64,000 nucleotides of DNA from Cladorhizidae sp. MBARI D1340-BT2 (taxonomy: Eukaryota; Porifera; Demospongiae; Poecilosclerida; Cladorhizidae). Location: assembly GCA_028752905.1 (NCBI GenBank), contig JAQNBH010000014.1:28572168-28636167 (forward strand). The letters run 5' to 3'. Position numbers and translations under genes: made by a program. Below the pieces are notes generated by a model. It was not told the origin of the DNA. It searched no databases and was given only the letters and a program-made list of their open reading frames with translations. Positions 32,310-44,728 of this stretch are shown piece after piece. Position 1 is the first letter of the stretch. Each line of letters starts with the position of its first letter.

Positions 32310-33235
32310 AATCCGAGACAGTAAAAATCAAAGTGGTTCGCTATGGAGAATGGGGGTTCTTTGTCACTTCTTATTTGATGGAAAAGGCAGAGAAGTTGGA
32401 GAGAGCTGAGCTAGGAGTTAAGGTGGAAGGTGCTGGTGTGGAGCACTAATGCATGAAGATGTCTTTGGGTTGATGGGGGAGGGGGGAGCTGATAGCTATG
32501 TTGGATGTGGTACAGGCGTATGTGATAAGGTGGAGGATGAAGTTGAATAAGAAGAGCAAGGTCATGGTAGGGGAAGAGGAGAACAGGAGTGGATTGGAAA
32601 ATTGGTGAGGAGATATTGGAAGAGGTAGAAGAATTCAAGTCCTTGGGACATGGTTTGATAGGAAGCTAACAGGTAATATTCAGTTAGAAAAGACAGCAAA
32701 GAAGGATGAAGGGTGGGTGGGAAGGTGACATGGATGAGTAGAGTGAATGGGCAGGTGGAAGTCAGACAGAGGAAGAATGGTGGAAGAAGATTCTAGTGAG
32801 ACCTAGTATGGAAGTATGCAGCCAAAGTGTAGTGGACAGGATGATGGAATTCTTGCAAGAAGTTGAAGTCAGCACAGATGAGAGTGGGTAGGAGGTTGTT
32901 TGGGGCAAGTATACAGTGTAGTAGGAATGGCAATATGGGGAGAAATGGGATGGAAGAAGGGAGGGAAGAGGTGTGGGTAAGATGGAGGTGATGGAAGAGA
33001 GCAGATTAGTGAAAGTAGTTGTAAATAAACTAAGAGAGGGTGGATGAATCAGATGAATATGAGACCTTGATGAGGGATTATGAGCTAAACAATGAGGTTG
33101 GGTCACTAAGTGTAAGAAACTGTAAGAGTACATTAAAATTGGCAAAGAATGGTACATGGATGGAGAGATATGTGCTGTCCATGCAGGGTCACAATAGTGT
33201 GAGGTTGCAACTTCTGAAGTGGGCTTAGTGCACCC
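32310..33235 (+). mobile_element. decayed LINE-type retrotransposon fragment (end of reverse-transcriptase ORF)
   Basis: Several frames together carry pieces typical of the end of a non-LTR reverse transcriptase and what follows: MKLNKKSKVMV, then EEVEEFKSLGTWFDRKL, then RPSMEVCS and, at 33040-33228, an open stretch ending SVRLQLLKWA. Stops and frameshifts separate them. No 5' end, endonuclease or intact active site was seen. The clade is not determined. Confidence 0.55.
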
Positions 33236-34445
33236 ACCAACAGTGTTTCCCCTTGGTTAGGGCTAAGGGCGGGAAAGACAGTGTTGCCCCTTGGTTAGGG
33301 CTAAGGGCGAGAAAGACAGTGTTGCCCCTTGGTTAGGGCTAAGGACGGGAAAGACAGCATTGCCCCTTGGTTAGGGCTAAGGGCGGGAAAGACAGTGTTG
33401 CCCCTTGGTTAGGGCTAAGGATGGGAAAGACAGTGTTGCCCATTGATTAGGGCTAAGGGCGTGAAAGACAGCATTGCCCCTTGGTTAGGGCTAAGGATGG
33501 GAAAGACAGTGTTGCCCATTGGTTAGGACTAAGGGCAGGAAAGACAGTGTTGCCCCTTGGTTAGGGCTAAGGGCGGGAAAGACAGTGTTGCCCTTTGGTT
33601 AGGGCTAAGGGCGGGAAAGACAGTGTTGCCCCTTGGTTAGGGCTAAGGGCGGGAAAGACAGTGTTGCCCCTTGGTTAGGGCTAAGGGTGGGAAAGACAGC
33701 ATTGCCCCTTGGTTAGGGCTAAGGGCGGGAAAGACAGTGTTGCCCCTTGGTTAGGGCTAAGGATGGGAAAGACAGTGTTGCCCCTTGGTTAGAGCTAAGG
33801 ATGGGAAAGACAGCATTGCCCCTTGGTTAGGGCTAAGGGTGGGAAAGACAGCATTGCCCCTTGGTTAGGGCTAAGGGCGGGAAAGACAGTATTGCCCCTT
33901 GGTTAGGGCTAAGGGTGGGAAAGACAGCACTGCCCCTTGGTTAGGGCTAAGGGTGGGAAAGACAGTGTTGCCCTTTGGTTAGGGCTAAGGGTGGGAAAGA
34001 CAGCATTGCCCCTTGGTTAGGGCTAAGGGCGGGAAAGACAGCATTGCCCCTTGGTTAGGGCTAAGGGTGGGAAAGACAGTGTTGCCCCTTGGTTAGGGCT
34101 AAGGGCGGGAAAGACAGTGTTGCCCCTTGGTTAGGTATAAGGGCGGGAAAGACAGCATTGCCTCTTGGTTAGGGCTAAGGATGGGAAAGACAGTGTTGCG
34201 CCTTGGTTACGACTAAGGGCCGGAAAGACAGTGTTGCCCCTTGGTTAGGGCTAAGGGTGGGAAAGATAGTGTTGCTCCTTGGTTAGGGCTAAGGGCGGGA
34301 AAGACAGTGTTGCCCCTTGGTTAGGGCTAAGGGCGGGAAAGACAGTGTTGCCCCTTGGGGCTAAGGGCGGGAAAGACAGTGTTGCCCCTTGGTTAGGGCT
34401 AAGGGCGGGAAAGACAGCATTGCCCCTTGGTTAGGGCTAAGGGCG
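33236..34445 (+). repeat. 38-bp minisatellite, about 31 units
   Basis: Units read ccccttggttagggctaagg followed by gcgggaaagacagtgttg; the period was checked at 33301 and 33339. It begins directly after the LINE fragment. The unit resembles 'gccccctggctaggcccagg' at about 37449 and 44459, which lies just before 'gagaacaataaaaa', so it may come from a LINE tail. Confidence 0.95.
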
Positions 34446-34760
34446 GGAGAGAGAGAACAAGTAATAAAAACTGAAACTGCAAGGTAAGACTGGACCCGAG
34501 CAGAAGAGAGAAAACAAGTGCTATTCAGTAGAGTTGTAGTCTGAGAGTTAATGGAGGGCTGGCTCATACCCCCTGGGCCAGGGAGGCCAACATTTGTTTG
34601 TTACTACTGGTATATCAAATTCCCTCTGATCATACTCACTTGAAACTATTCATGCACCGAGTGCGTCTTGTACATTTTGACATGGGCCTTTAACCTTACC
34701 AGCTAGATTATAGTAATCATGGATGTCTGTTGCTTCTGCTACTGAGTATATATGAGTCAG
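34446..34760. other. no recognised feature
   Basis: Ends of the 38-bp array followed by about 300 bases without a repeat or coding signal I can name. Confidence 0.5.
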
Positions 34761-37110
34761 TCAGCCTTTCTATCCTGGCAAAACCTTTCAAGAAAAAATA
34801 TAGTGATCAAGACTTAGATCTTGCCATGCACAAAGATTTGAAGATTAGCCTTTTCTTCATTATCACTCGGAGAAATATGCCAGTTTTTGCAATGGCTTAA
34901 AAATTGACTTCCATTAAACCGGATCTTGCTCTGTAAATGTGATGAATAGAAGTTCTAATTCCACTTTTATTTATTTAGCTTTCAACTGGTCTTTTCAACT
35001 GGAAAGATGAACACATGGTGATTCTTACCTAGCCCTCATGATGAACAAGTGTGACTCTTCCGGTCGAAAGATGAACTTTCCAAAGTGAAGAATCACCATG
35101 AACCTAGGCATCATAGAGAGGTTTATGAAACTCAGTAAAGCTTGCAAATAAGACAGATTGTTGACAAGCTTCTAGAGAGCGGGTATGCAAACAAAAAACA
35201 TGAAAATTATTTAACTGTTAAAAAAAAATGTACAGTTACTTAGCTAGAGAAGGCTTTCTGCTGAAATTTACAGTACTTAGCTGGACAAGGCCTTCCTCTG
35301 AGGAAACATGCTAGACAAGGCTTTCCTCTGAAGAAACTTACGGTACTTAGCTAGATAATGGGAAACATACAGTACTTGGCAATATCAGTACTTAGCTAGG
35401 CAAGGTATTCCTCTGAAGAAACATTCAGTATTTAGCTAGGCAAGGCCTTCTTCTGAGACATACTGTACTTAGCTTGGCAAGACTTTCCTCTTAAGATTGA
35501 AATTATTCATTTTCCCCCAGCTCTTTCTGCTTCAATCAATTATTTCCAATGGCTGAATTACACATTTCAAAAGGCATACAGAATGAAATTGTACAATCTA
35601 TGGCTCACAAAGTTCTAGCTACATGATCAACATTTAACCTACAACAGGAGTTCAAATTAGATGGATGTCTCTAACTAAGAACAGCTACTGTGACTTTCAA
35701 TAGGTTGGCAGTAATTTTGATGTCCATGAAGAACTTATGGGTCTATATCAGCTTGACAAAACAGATGCTGAAACCCTATACATGGTGATTAAAGATATCT
35801 CGATTTCGATGTGCATAAAACTAGATGGCAATCGGGGCATAGGCAGAAGTCAAAAGGGGGTTATGAGTGAGGCATAAGCACACATAGTTCTTCATCTAGG
35901 GTGGTCTGGGGGCATATTCTCCCAGATAATTTAAAGATTTTAGTAGCCAACCTGGTGCAATTTACCCCAAATTGCACTGATAATGTGCCTCCCCCCTTCC
36001 TATGTCACTCCCCCTTCCTATACCACTCCCCCTGCCTATGCCACTCCCACTGCCTATGCCCCTGGCAATATAAGTTGGTACAATTTCTATATATCAGGAT
36101 CCCAAATGAGAATAGCAAAGAAAATTAGGTTAAGGATGAAGAACGCATGCTCTCTATTTGCATTGCTTTAGCATGCATTCAACTTGGCTATATACAGCAC
36201 AGTCGAAGAAAGATGTCAAGTTATGGAGACTTGCTAGATGCTATTTGTGAATTGTGTAAACTGACCAAGTTCTCTCCTAAATGTCATGCATGGTATCTTC
36301 CATAAGCTGAAAGAAGCATCGCAACCTGACCCTCCAGGTACAAATAAACTTTGTCCTACCCAGTGTGTGGTACATTGTGCCTCCTTAGAGGGTGTCATTG
36401 GCAATTAATATGCTTCTAGACTTTTGCTCACGATGAAACAAAAGATTCTGGAAATAGGGCCAGAATAACTGGAATTTCTGCTCAAATGAGTACATTTGAT
36501 TTTGTTTTACACCTTAGAAAGGTTATTGCTAAGGCATTGTGGTAATTTAAGCTGAGCAAACTGTCTGCAGTGGAAGACCAGCAAGTTGCTGCAATGGTCG
36601 AATTAACCATGCAAAATATGCGTTCGGATGACAAATTCCAAAGAGTTTGTGATGTGGTAACTACAATATCAGTGACTCTGGTTTTTCCAAGAAAAAGGAA
36701 GCTGCCCATGGGCATTTATGGTAGTTCACAGAATACACTCTGAAGCCATTGCAAGATTATCACATTTACATAAGACTGGAGCAGTTTCTCGTGAAAGTGT
36801 GCCAAGGAAAATCCTATGATGAAGAATTAAGTCTGTCAGGGGCATTTACCATGATGACCTCAACTATGATACTAGTGATTGACAATGTCAGCCCAATTGA
36901 CTGAGGAAGTTTATGTGAAGGGACTCTTTGAGCCAGCAATGAGTTGGTGTCGTCCTCATGTTACAATCCTTGTGAAGATGCTGCTAGTGTTACCAGCAAG
37001 TAGGTCATTCAGTAATCTTAGGTGCCCATTTTTTTACGACTCACATGTCTAAAGAACTTAACACCTTAATATATGTTCATTAGGATAGGCAGGAAAATAA
37101 ATCTTCATGA
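34760..37110 (+). pseudogene. badly decayed hAT transposase, copy 2
   Basis: Scattered, frame-broken pieces follow the order of a TTF-zinc-finger hAT transposase. They are GLFNWKDEH near 34990, FDVHEELMGLYQLDKTDAET near 35717, a degraded LCPTQCVVHCASLEGVIGN near 36352, and the C-terminal dimerisation piece LLVLPASRSFSNLR near 36978, then MSKELNTLIYVH in another frame. Many stops intervene, so it is inactive. Its last part (36878 onward) is duplicated at 42935. Confidence 0.6.
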
Positions 37111-37709
37111 CAATGGTGATGGATTCTTTGCCGCTGGAGAACAGAGGTAGGTTAATTTTTGGTACATTTTCTAGTCAATTATTTGGTTAGCTTCTGCTCT
37201 AATAATATTAATGTATATATATATACATGTGTGTATATATATATATATATAATGTGTGTGTGTATATATATATATATATGTGTGTGTATATATATATATA
37301 TGTGTGTGTGTATATATATATATATGTGTGTGTGTATATCAAGACCACATAGAAGTAAATGGCCATTTCTCACTCCTTCTCACTTACAATAGTGGACAAT
37401 ACAAAATTTCATTGAGTAGCAGAGCTTTATTGTGTACGTGGTCCGATTGCCCCCTGGCTAGGCCCAGGGCATGAGAGAACAATAAAAACTTGTGTCCCGA
37501 GTTAGGGCTAAACGACACATTTTGAAGTGTGTTCTTATCTAATGTTCATCAAATGTCGCATGCACAGATATTGCTGAAGAATACCACCATTGCTTGGAAG
37601 CCGTCGTCTGTATATACTCCCCAAACTGGTCCAGTGTGCATAGCAGATGATTTTAATTTATATTGTGCCCAAACTATTTTTGAAGACCCAAGCTCCCTTT
37701 CCTTTTTAA
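36879..37709 (+). repeat. duplicated segment, copy A
   Basis: From ttgacaatgtcagcccaatt through the hAT tail, a TA/TG microsatellite, 'ggtccgattgccccctggct' and on to ccctttcctttttaatta. The same series occurs at 42935-44728, where it is interrupted by an 896-bp insertion. Confidence 0.85.
37210..37340. repeat. TA/TG microsatellite in copy A
   Basis: Alternating tatatata and gtgtgtg runs; the matching tract in copy B is at 44168-44335 and differs in length and phase. Confidence 0.92.
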
Positions 37710-38874
37710 TTAGGTGGATTCTATCAAAGTGCTTTGAAGACCCAAGCTCTCTTTGTGCAGTGATCCAAACTTGTTTCTACTTATAGTTACTAAACATTAA
37801 CAGAGAAACATTCAAGGGTATATTTCTTCAATGTGTATGTTTGTGCGAAATAGTTAATATAGGTATTGCTAGTGTTGCTCTATCTTTTCTGTGGTGTTAT
37901 AGCATTCATTACTTTGTGATCACCTGCGGGGCATGATCTTGTCAGGAGGAGGGGTACAAGGTTTAAAGTGCGACAACAATCAGACCACAGAGTGCAGAGT
38001 TTAAAGTGCGACAAATATCAGATACCAGAGGTGCAGGATTTAAAGGGTGACAATAAAATGAATACTACAAGATAAGTTTATTATTATTAATTAATATATT
38101 AATTAATATGCTAGCTGAGATACCCGCACTCTGTGCAGGAGTGCTTCCAATCTGACGAGGCATCCAGTAGCCTATACAGACAGAGTGAGACCTATGTATG
38201 GCGGGGATTATTTATAGTGGAATGAACTGAGGACTTAAAAGTCAACAGAGATATCCACAATATTAAATGTAGGAGCGCGCACCCTCCCTCCCTCCACCCC
38301 AATAATCAACTTGAAACTGTATTCTCTCGACGTTTTGACTAGATGCTCCAGTCATGGAATGATGAGCCGCGCTCACATTTGTTGTTGTTAATAAGCATTC
38401 TGTGTTAATTCTTTCCTTGTTGCTTTAGAGTTCAACATTGCGACAAACTAATCAGTAACAAAGCAACGATGGGTAGCGCTGAACTGCTCCTATGAACACG
38501 CTATCCCAACTTATTTTCTAAATTGTTGCACACTATACAAGTCGGCGCGAACCATTCCTTGTTTTGTTATAGGAGTCGGCCAGGGACTAGCTATAGCCTA
38601 ATTCAGGCACTTGGCAAGAGTTCTTTTTTACAAGAGCTCCAAGTCTAAACAAACAGCAGATGTTATTCTATAACAGGTTTATTGTGTGTGCAAACATATT
38701 TTGTTGCACAATCGTTTGTTTATGCTTAACTTTTTTCTTGAAGATTATTCAGCAGTCAATCAACAGTTGAGGTTCAGCTGCACAGCCCATCCCAACTCAA
38801 GTCACTTGAAGCCTAATTCTGCCTCAAGTGAACTAGCTTGGTTACGCCATTAACGATCACTACAGACAACTTTA
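37710..38874. other. intergenic, with a partial MITE A
   Basis: About 38307-38365 carries only the left half of MITE A (aataatcaacttgaaactg, ttttgactagatgctccag). Three spaced copies of 'aaagtgcgacaa'-type words lie at 37965-38050. Otherwise nothing recognised. Confidence 0.5.
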
Positions 38875-41506
38875 CAGGGGTGGAGTTAGGGGTCAGGTTC
38901 TAAGGTTTTAACCTGACCACTTTTTCAGCCCTGCCACACCCCTATTTTTTTTAAACAGCAGCTTGCATGCACTAATAGTCATGAATGTGCACTAATGCTT
39001 GTGAGGTCACTAACAATGCATGTCATGCATGCTTAGCAACTAGCTCAACTGCTAATAGACCACAACTACTTTACACTGACATTGACAATAGTTACTGATA
39101 GGCTTGATCTAAAATAATGCCCAGTGACTGAGCACATGGCAGCTAAAATGGCAGTGTCTGTACAACCAGGTAGTAGCAGTGAATCTTTTCCTGATTTACC
39201 AGAAGTACCTTATCAACCAACAACCATTGAGTTCCCCAAGAGAGAATATGGAAAGAAGAAGATAGTGAAGTGTTCTTTCCAGAGCCATTGGTTTTCCCAG
39301 TGGCCATTTCTTCACCACAGTGAAGGTGATGATGTTGTTTTCTGCCACATGTGTAATGGCATGCAAACTCAAAAGAATAAAGACAAGTCCGACTGCAGCA
39401 TCAGCATTTGTAAGCCTATTTAATACTGGTGCTAGTATAGACTACTTTAAACATTTAATTAACTATTCATACTTTAATCCTAGATTTTAAAAGGCTATTG
39501 TAATTGGAAGGATGCTACAATAGCCATTAAGAAGCATCAACAGTCTAAGTTGCATATTGAAGCCATGGATGCAATGGTTACAATACCAAATACAGCCCCT
39601 GATGTCAGTAAGCTATTGAGCAAAGCATACAGGAATGAGATGGTACATGCACGAGATATGCTCGCAATTATTTTATCTAGTGTGCGATATTTAGCCAGAC
39701 AAGGCTTGGCATTACGAAAAGCTGATGATTCGGAATCTAATCTCATTCAATTACTGCAGCTGAGAGCAGAAGATAACTCTCAGATTACTAACTGGTTAGC
39801 CAAAGGTAGAAGAAAATATACATCTCACGAGAATCAAAACGAAATGTTAACCATTATGCTAGATTTGTTCAGAATAAGATTTTGAATAAAGTTCATAAGT
39901 CTCCGTTTATTACTATTATGGTGGATGAAACCACCGATGGTTCCAATAAGGAACAGTTAACATTTGTAATCAGGTCCGTTGATGAAGAGTTTAATGTTTC
40001 AGAAGACTATCTTGGCATCTACAACTTAGCAACTACTACCGCTAGTAGTATTGTCTCGGCTATAACCGATGTTCTTCTGCGTTTTCAGCTTTCATGGACT
40101 AAATTAAGAGGGCAGTGCTATGATGGTTGCAGCACAATGGCAGGTGCAAGAGGTGGAGTAGCAGCCAAAATCCAGGAACTTGAGCCAAGAGCACTTTTCA
40201 CCCACTGCTATGGGCATGCCCTTAACTTAAGTGTCAGTGACAATCACCCATCATGAAAGATTGCTTAGACACTAGCTTTGAATTGGTGAAGCTTGTAAAA
40301 TTTTCTCCCAAACGAGAAGCAATGTTAAACTTGATTAAAGAAGAAATAGGGAGTGATACTCCATCAATTCGTGCCATATGTCCCACTAGGTGGACTGTAC
40401 GTGCTGAATCACTTGCTAGCATCATTGCTAACTATAGTGAGTTGAAAAGTCTGTGGGACAGAGCATTGCTGAGCACATCAGATACTGCAATGAAAGCTAG
40501 GATTCGTGGCATAGCTAGTCAGATGGACAACTTTAGATTCCTGTTTGGTCTATTGCTCTCGGAAATGATTTTGCGACACACTGCCAAACTAAGCCAGACA
40601 TTGCAATCTCCTGATCTTTCTAGCATAGAAGGCCATGAAATTGCAATGCTCACAGTAAAAACACTACAAACTCTACGTTCTGATACAAATTTCAATCTTT
40701 TTTGGAAGAAAGTGGAAAAGATGAAATCTGAATTTGATGTCGAAGAGCCTCAGCTACCTCGAAGGCGTAAAATTCCAAGGAGATTTGAAGAAGGGACCAG
40801 TGAAGGAAGTTTTCATACAACAACTGAAGATTTTTATAGACAAAGCTACTTTGAAGTAATAGACTTGCTGTAGCCAGTATCAATAGTCGATTTGATCAGA
40901 AAGGATTTCGTATCTACTCTAATATCGAACAACTTCGTTAAAGCAGCATCTGGAGAAGCATTTGAAAGTGAATTTTCTATTGTATGTGACTTTTATAATG
41001 AAGATTTCGATGTAAACGAGTTTGAGACACAGCTGAAAGTATTTCAGACCATATGTAGAGAGAAAATGGAGGTAGGTGAGCGAGCATCTATAAATTCAAT
41101 GAAAAAAATTCTTCTCACTCTTAAGTGTTGCTCAAAGACCATGATAAATTTCGTTGTCCGAGCTTTTCAGATAATATTAGTAATACCAGCAACAAATGCA
41201 ACATCAGAGCGTTCATTTAGTGCTCTCAGGAGAATAAAAAACTACTTGCGCAGCACTATGAGTCAGTCGCCTCAATCACCTGATGTTGCTGTATTATCAC
41301 CAAGATTTAACTGATGAACTAAACATGAAAGAAGTTGCAAATGAATTTATATGTGCAAAGGAAAAGCGTAATACTGTATTTGCTAAATATTAATTATTAT
41401 TGTATGAGTTGCAACTTTTTTGATCCCCCGCCCCCATACTTACACATACACACTCACATGTTCAAAGTTCAACCCGACCACTCTAAAATTCCTAGCTCCA
41501 CCCCTG
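38875..41506 (+). mobile_element. hAT DNA transposon, copy 1, with terminal inverted repeats
   Basis: The left end caggggtggagttagg (38875-38890) and right end cctagctccacccctg (41491-41506) are inverted copies with one mismatch in 16. The five bases CTTTA sit directly outside both ends, which would be a 5-bp target duplication, shorter than the usual 8 of hAT. The inside carries a broken transposase on the same strand. Confidence 0.8.
39124..41314 (+). pseudogene. hAT-family transposase (TTF zinc-finger / ZMYM1-like), broken
   Basis: The reading continues across four main pieces. 39124-39423 has the N-terminal TTF-type finger with FCHMC. 39550-39885 has ARQGLALR. 39882-40256 has VDETTDGSNKEQLTFVIR (first catalytic Asp region) and RGQCYDGCSTMAG. 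40253-40873 has CPTRWTVRAESL, and 40892-41314 has the hAT C-terminal dimerisation motif NATSERSFSALRRIKNYL. Breaks are visible: a stop or splice gap after 39420, frame changes near 39883 and 40254, and a stop at 40871-40873. The gap before 39484 might be an intron, but the others look like decay. Confidence 0.85.
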
Positions 41507-41529
41507 CTTTACCACAATCAAGTCGCTAA

Positions 41530-42931
41530 TATTGGTGTCTCCTGGTACTCAGAGTCTTTTATGAAGGGCAAGTACTCTAGTCTTTATGAAGGACAGGATT
41601 CGGGGTCTCCTGGTAGTTAAGATGACAGGATTTAAGATCTCCTGGTAGTCGAGTCTTTATGAAGGACAGGATTTGGGGTCTCCTGGTAGTCGAGTCTTCA
41701 TGAAGGACATTGGTAGTCAAGTCTTTATGAAAGGCAGGATTTGAGGTCTCCTGGTAGTCGAGTCTTCATGAAGGACAGGATTTGGGGTCACCTGGTAGTC
41801 GAGTCTTTATGAAGGGCAGTCTCCTGGTAGTCAAGTCTTTATGAAGGACAGGATTTGGGGTCACCTGGTAGTCGAGTCTTCATGAAGGACAGGATTTGGG
41901 GTCACCTGATAGTCAAGTCTTTGTGAAGTACAGGATTTGGGGTCTCCTGGTAGTCAAGTCTTTATGAAGGGCAGGATTTGGGGTCTCCTGGTAGTCAAGT
42001 CTTTATGAAGGACAGGATTTGGGGTCACCTGGTAGTCGAGTCTTCATGAAGGAAGGATTTGGGGTCACCTGTTAAGTCAAGTCTTTAGGAAGGGCAGGAT
42101 TTGGGGTCTCCCGGTAGTTGAGTCTTCATGAAGGACAGGATTTGGGGTCACCTGTTAGTCAAGTCTTTAGGAAGGGCAGGATTTGGGGTCTCCTGGTAGT
42201 CAAGTCTTTAGGAAGGGCCGGATTTGGGGTCACCTGGTAGTCAAGTCTTTAGGAAGGCCAGGATTTGGGGTCTCCTGGTAGTCAAGTCTTTAGGAAGGGC
42301 AGGATTTGGGGTCACCTGGTAGTCAAGTCTTTGTGAAGTACAGGATTTGGGATCTCCTGGTAGTCGAGTCTTATGAAGGACAGGATTTGGGGTCTCCTGG
42401 TAGTCAAGTCTTATGAAGTACAGGATTTGGGGTCACCTGGTAGTCAAGTCTTTAGGAAGGGCAGGATTTGGGGTCTCCTGGTAGTCAAGTCTTATGAAGG
42501 ACAGGATTTGGAGTCTCCTGGTAGTCAAGTCTTTAGGAAGGGCAGGATTTGGGGTCTCCTGGTAGTCAAGTCTTTATGAAGGGCAGGATTTGGGGTCTCC
42601 TGGTAGTCAAGTCTTTAGGAAGGGCAGGATTTGGGATCTCCTGGTAGTCAAGTCTTATGAAGGACAGGATTTGGGGTCTCCTGGTAGTCAAGTCTTATGA
42701 AGTACAGGATTTGGGGTCACCTGGTAGTCAAGTCTTTAGGAAGGGCAGGATTTGGGGTCTCCTGGTAGTCAAGTCTTATGAAGGACAGGATTTGGTGTCT
42801 CCTGGTAGTCAAGTCTTTAGGAAGGACAGGATTTGGGGTCTCCTGGTAGTCAAGTCTTTAGGAAGGGCAGGATTTGGGGTAACCTGGTAGTCAAGTCTTT
42901 AGGAAGTACAGGATTTGGGGTCTCCTGGTAG
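41530..42931 (+). repeat. 41-bp minisatellite, first block
   Basis: About 34 units of aagtctttatgaagggcagg followed by atttggggtctcctggtagtc. Variants are tttatg/tttagg/ttatg, ggtctcc/ggtcacc and gggcagg/ggacagg. 41 is not a multiple of three, so short ORFs such as KDRIWGLLVVKSYEGQDL are chance readings. Confidence 0.97.
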
Positions 42932-43125
42932 TTATTGACAATGTCAGCCCAATTGACTGAGGAAGCTTATGTGAAGGGACTCTTTGAGCCAGCAATGAGT
43001 TGGTGTCGTCCTCATGTTACAATCCTTGTGAAGAGGGTGCTAGTGTTACCAGCAAGTAGGTCGTTCAGTAATCTTAGGTGCCCATTTTTTTAGGACTCAC
43101 ATGTCTAAAGAACTTAACACCTTAA

Positions 43126-44021
43126 CCCTTTCACCGCTGACTTTCCTGGACATTTTTCCTAAAGTATACCAGCTACCAAAAAAAAGCATTATAAAATCAG
43201 CAATCAATTCATATCAGTTGTAATTTTGTCATGTGATAGCACCATTGTTTATAAACAATGTGATCTCATTAGTTAACCACAATATCAACCAAAAAATATG
43301 AATATCATTATGCTAAATTTCTCTATCAATATCTAACATTTAATCAACAAAAAATGTTTATAATATATTTACTCATTTAGTTAGCATTTAGTAAACATTA
43401 GTCATAATGATTTAGGCATATAGCAATATATAGCGGTGGGTTTTTGACAAAATTTGATCATATGATTCTATAGCCCAGTAATACAATGGTTTATTATGTT
43501 ATTGAAATTCAACTATTTGAGAAAGAACATGCAAATACAAATATGTAGATACTTTAGCTAACCTGAGAAGGCTTCCTGATCAATTTCATTATAACTAGAG
43601 AGCTGGTCATAGCAAAAGGAAGAATCCTGAGGGTCTAAAGTAGGGTCAACTACAGCAGCTAAAGAATGCACTGCTGCGCGATCAGAACTTGCATTTCCAA
43701 GGTAGCCACATATTTCTTCACCTTCTTCTTCCTCTGACTCATCCTCAGTGAGAGCAAAATCCTCGCTAGAAACCAGGGAAAGTACTTCTTTAAGCGTTAA
43801 ACATCCACTCATTTTTAGGTCGTCAAAACCGCGAACCGTCGGTAGTTGCACGTATTTTTCGCTAACTAATCTGGCGTTTTCGGATGTGATTTTTGGACGT
43901 CATATAGAGTAATAGTTGCTCTTTCCGGTAGTATGCAAATTATGACTATAGGCCAAGCAATCGATTTATTAGCGATTTTTAAAGTCCATTACGCCATATG
44001 GCGCTTACAGCGGTGAGAGGG
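43126..44021 (-). mobile_element. piggyBac-type element, internally deleted
   Basis: The element begins ccctttcaccgctg and ends cagcggtgagaggg (13 of 14 bases paired). TTAA flanks it at 43122-43125 and 44022-44025. The paralogous copy A reads straight through the single TTAA at 37066-37069, so the boundaries are exact. CCC-starting ends and a TTAA target are diagnostic of piggyBac. It keeps only the N-terminal part of a transposase gene. Confidence 0.92.
43563..43812 (-). pseudogene. N-terminal exon of a piggyBac-type (PGBD) transposase
   Basis: It starts MSGCLTLKEVLSLVSSEDFA, then an acidic stretch TEDESEEEEGEE, and ends at a CAG|gttagc donor just before a stop in the intron. Acidic N-termini are usual in PGBD proteins. 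No catalytic DDD domain follows: only about 430 bases remain to the element's end. Identity rests mainly on the surrounding element. Confidence 0.6.
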
Positions 44022-44167
44022 TTAATATATGTTCATTAGGATAGGCAGGAAAATAAATCTTCATGACAATGGTGATGGATTCTTTGCCACTGGAGAACAG
44101 AGGTAGGTTAATTTTTGGTACATTTTCTAGTCAATTATTTGGTTAGCTTCTGCTCTAATAATATTAA

Positions 44168-44335
44168 TGTATATATATATATATATATATAATGTGTGTG
44201 TGTATATATATATAATGTGTGTGTATATATATATATATGTGTGTGTGTATATATATATATATGTGTGTGTGTATATATATATATGTGTGTGTGTGTGGGT
44301 ATATATATGTATATATGTGTGTGTATATATGTATA
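44168..44335. repeat. TA/TG microsatellite in copy B
   Basis: Counterpart of 37210-37340. Tyr/Ile/Thr/His and Cys/Val/Tyr ORFs on both strands are artefacts. Confidence 0.92.
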
Positions 44336-44728
44336 TCAAGAGCACATAGAAGTAAATGGCCATTTCTCACACCTTCTCACTTACAATACTCACTTACAAT
44401 AGTGGACAATACAAAATTTCATTGAGTAGCAGAGCTTTATTGTGTACGTGGTCCGATTGCCCCCTGGCTATGCCCAGGGCATGAGAGAACAATAAAAACT
44501 TGTGTCCCGAGTTAGAGCTATACGACACATTTTGAAGTGTGTTCTCATCTAATGTTCATCAAATGTCGCATGCACAAAGAATACCACCATAGCTTGGAAG
44601 CCGTCGTCTAAATATACTCCCCAAACTGGCGTAGTGTGCATAGCAGAGATAAAGCGCATTGATGATTTTTAGTTTATATTGTGCCCAAACTATTTTTGAA
44701 GACCCAAGCTCCCTTTCCTTTTTAATTA

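Larger units (their letters stand above)
42935..44728 (+). repeat. duplicated segment, copy B, inserted in the 41-bp array
   Basis: Matches copy A (36879-37709) from ttgacaatgtcagcccaatt to cctttttaatta, apart from the 896-bp insertion at 43126-44021, microsatellite changes and small gaps. The array is present on both sides, and array sequence at 41608-41625 (ggtagttaagatgacagg) shows the uninterrupted form of the junction. Confidence 0.8.
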
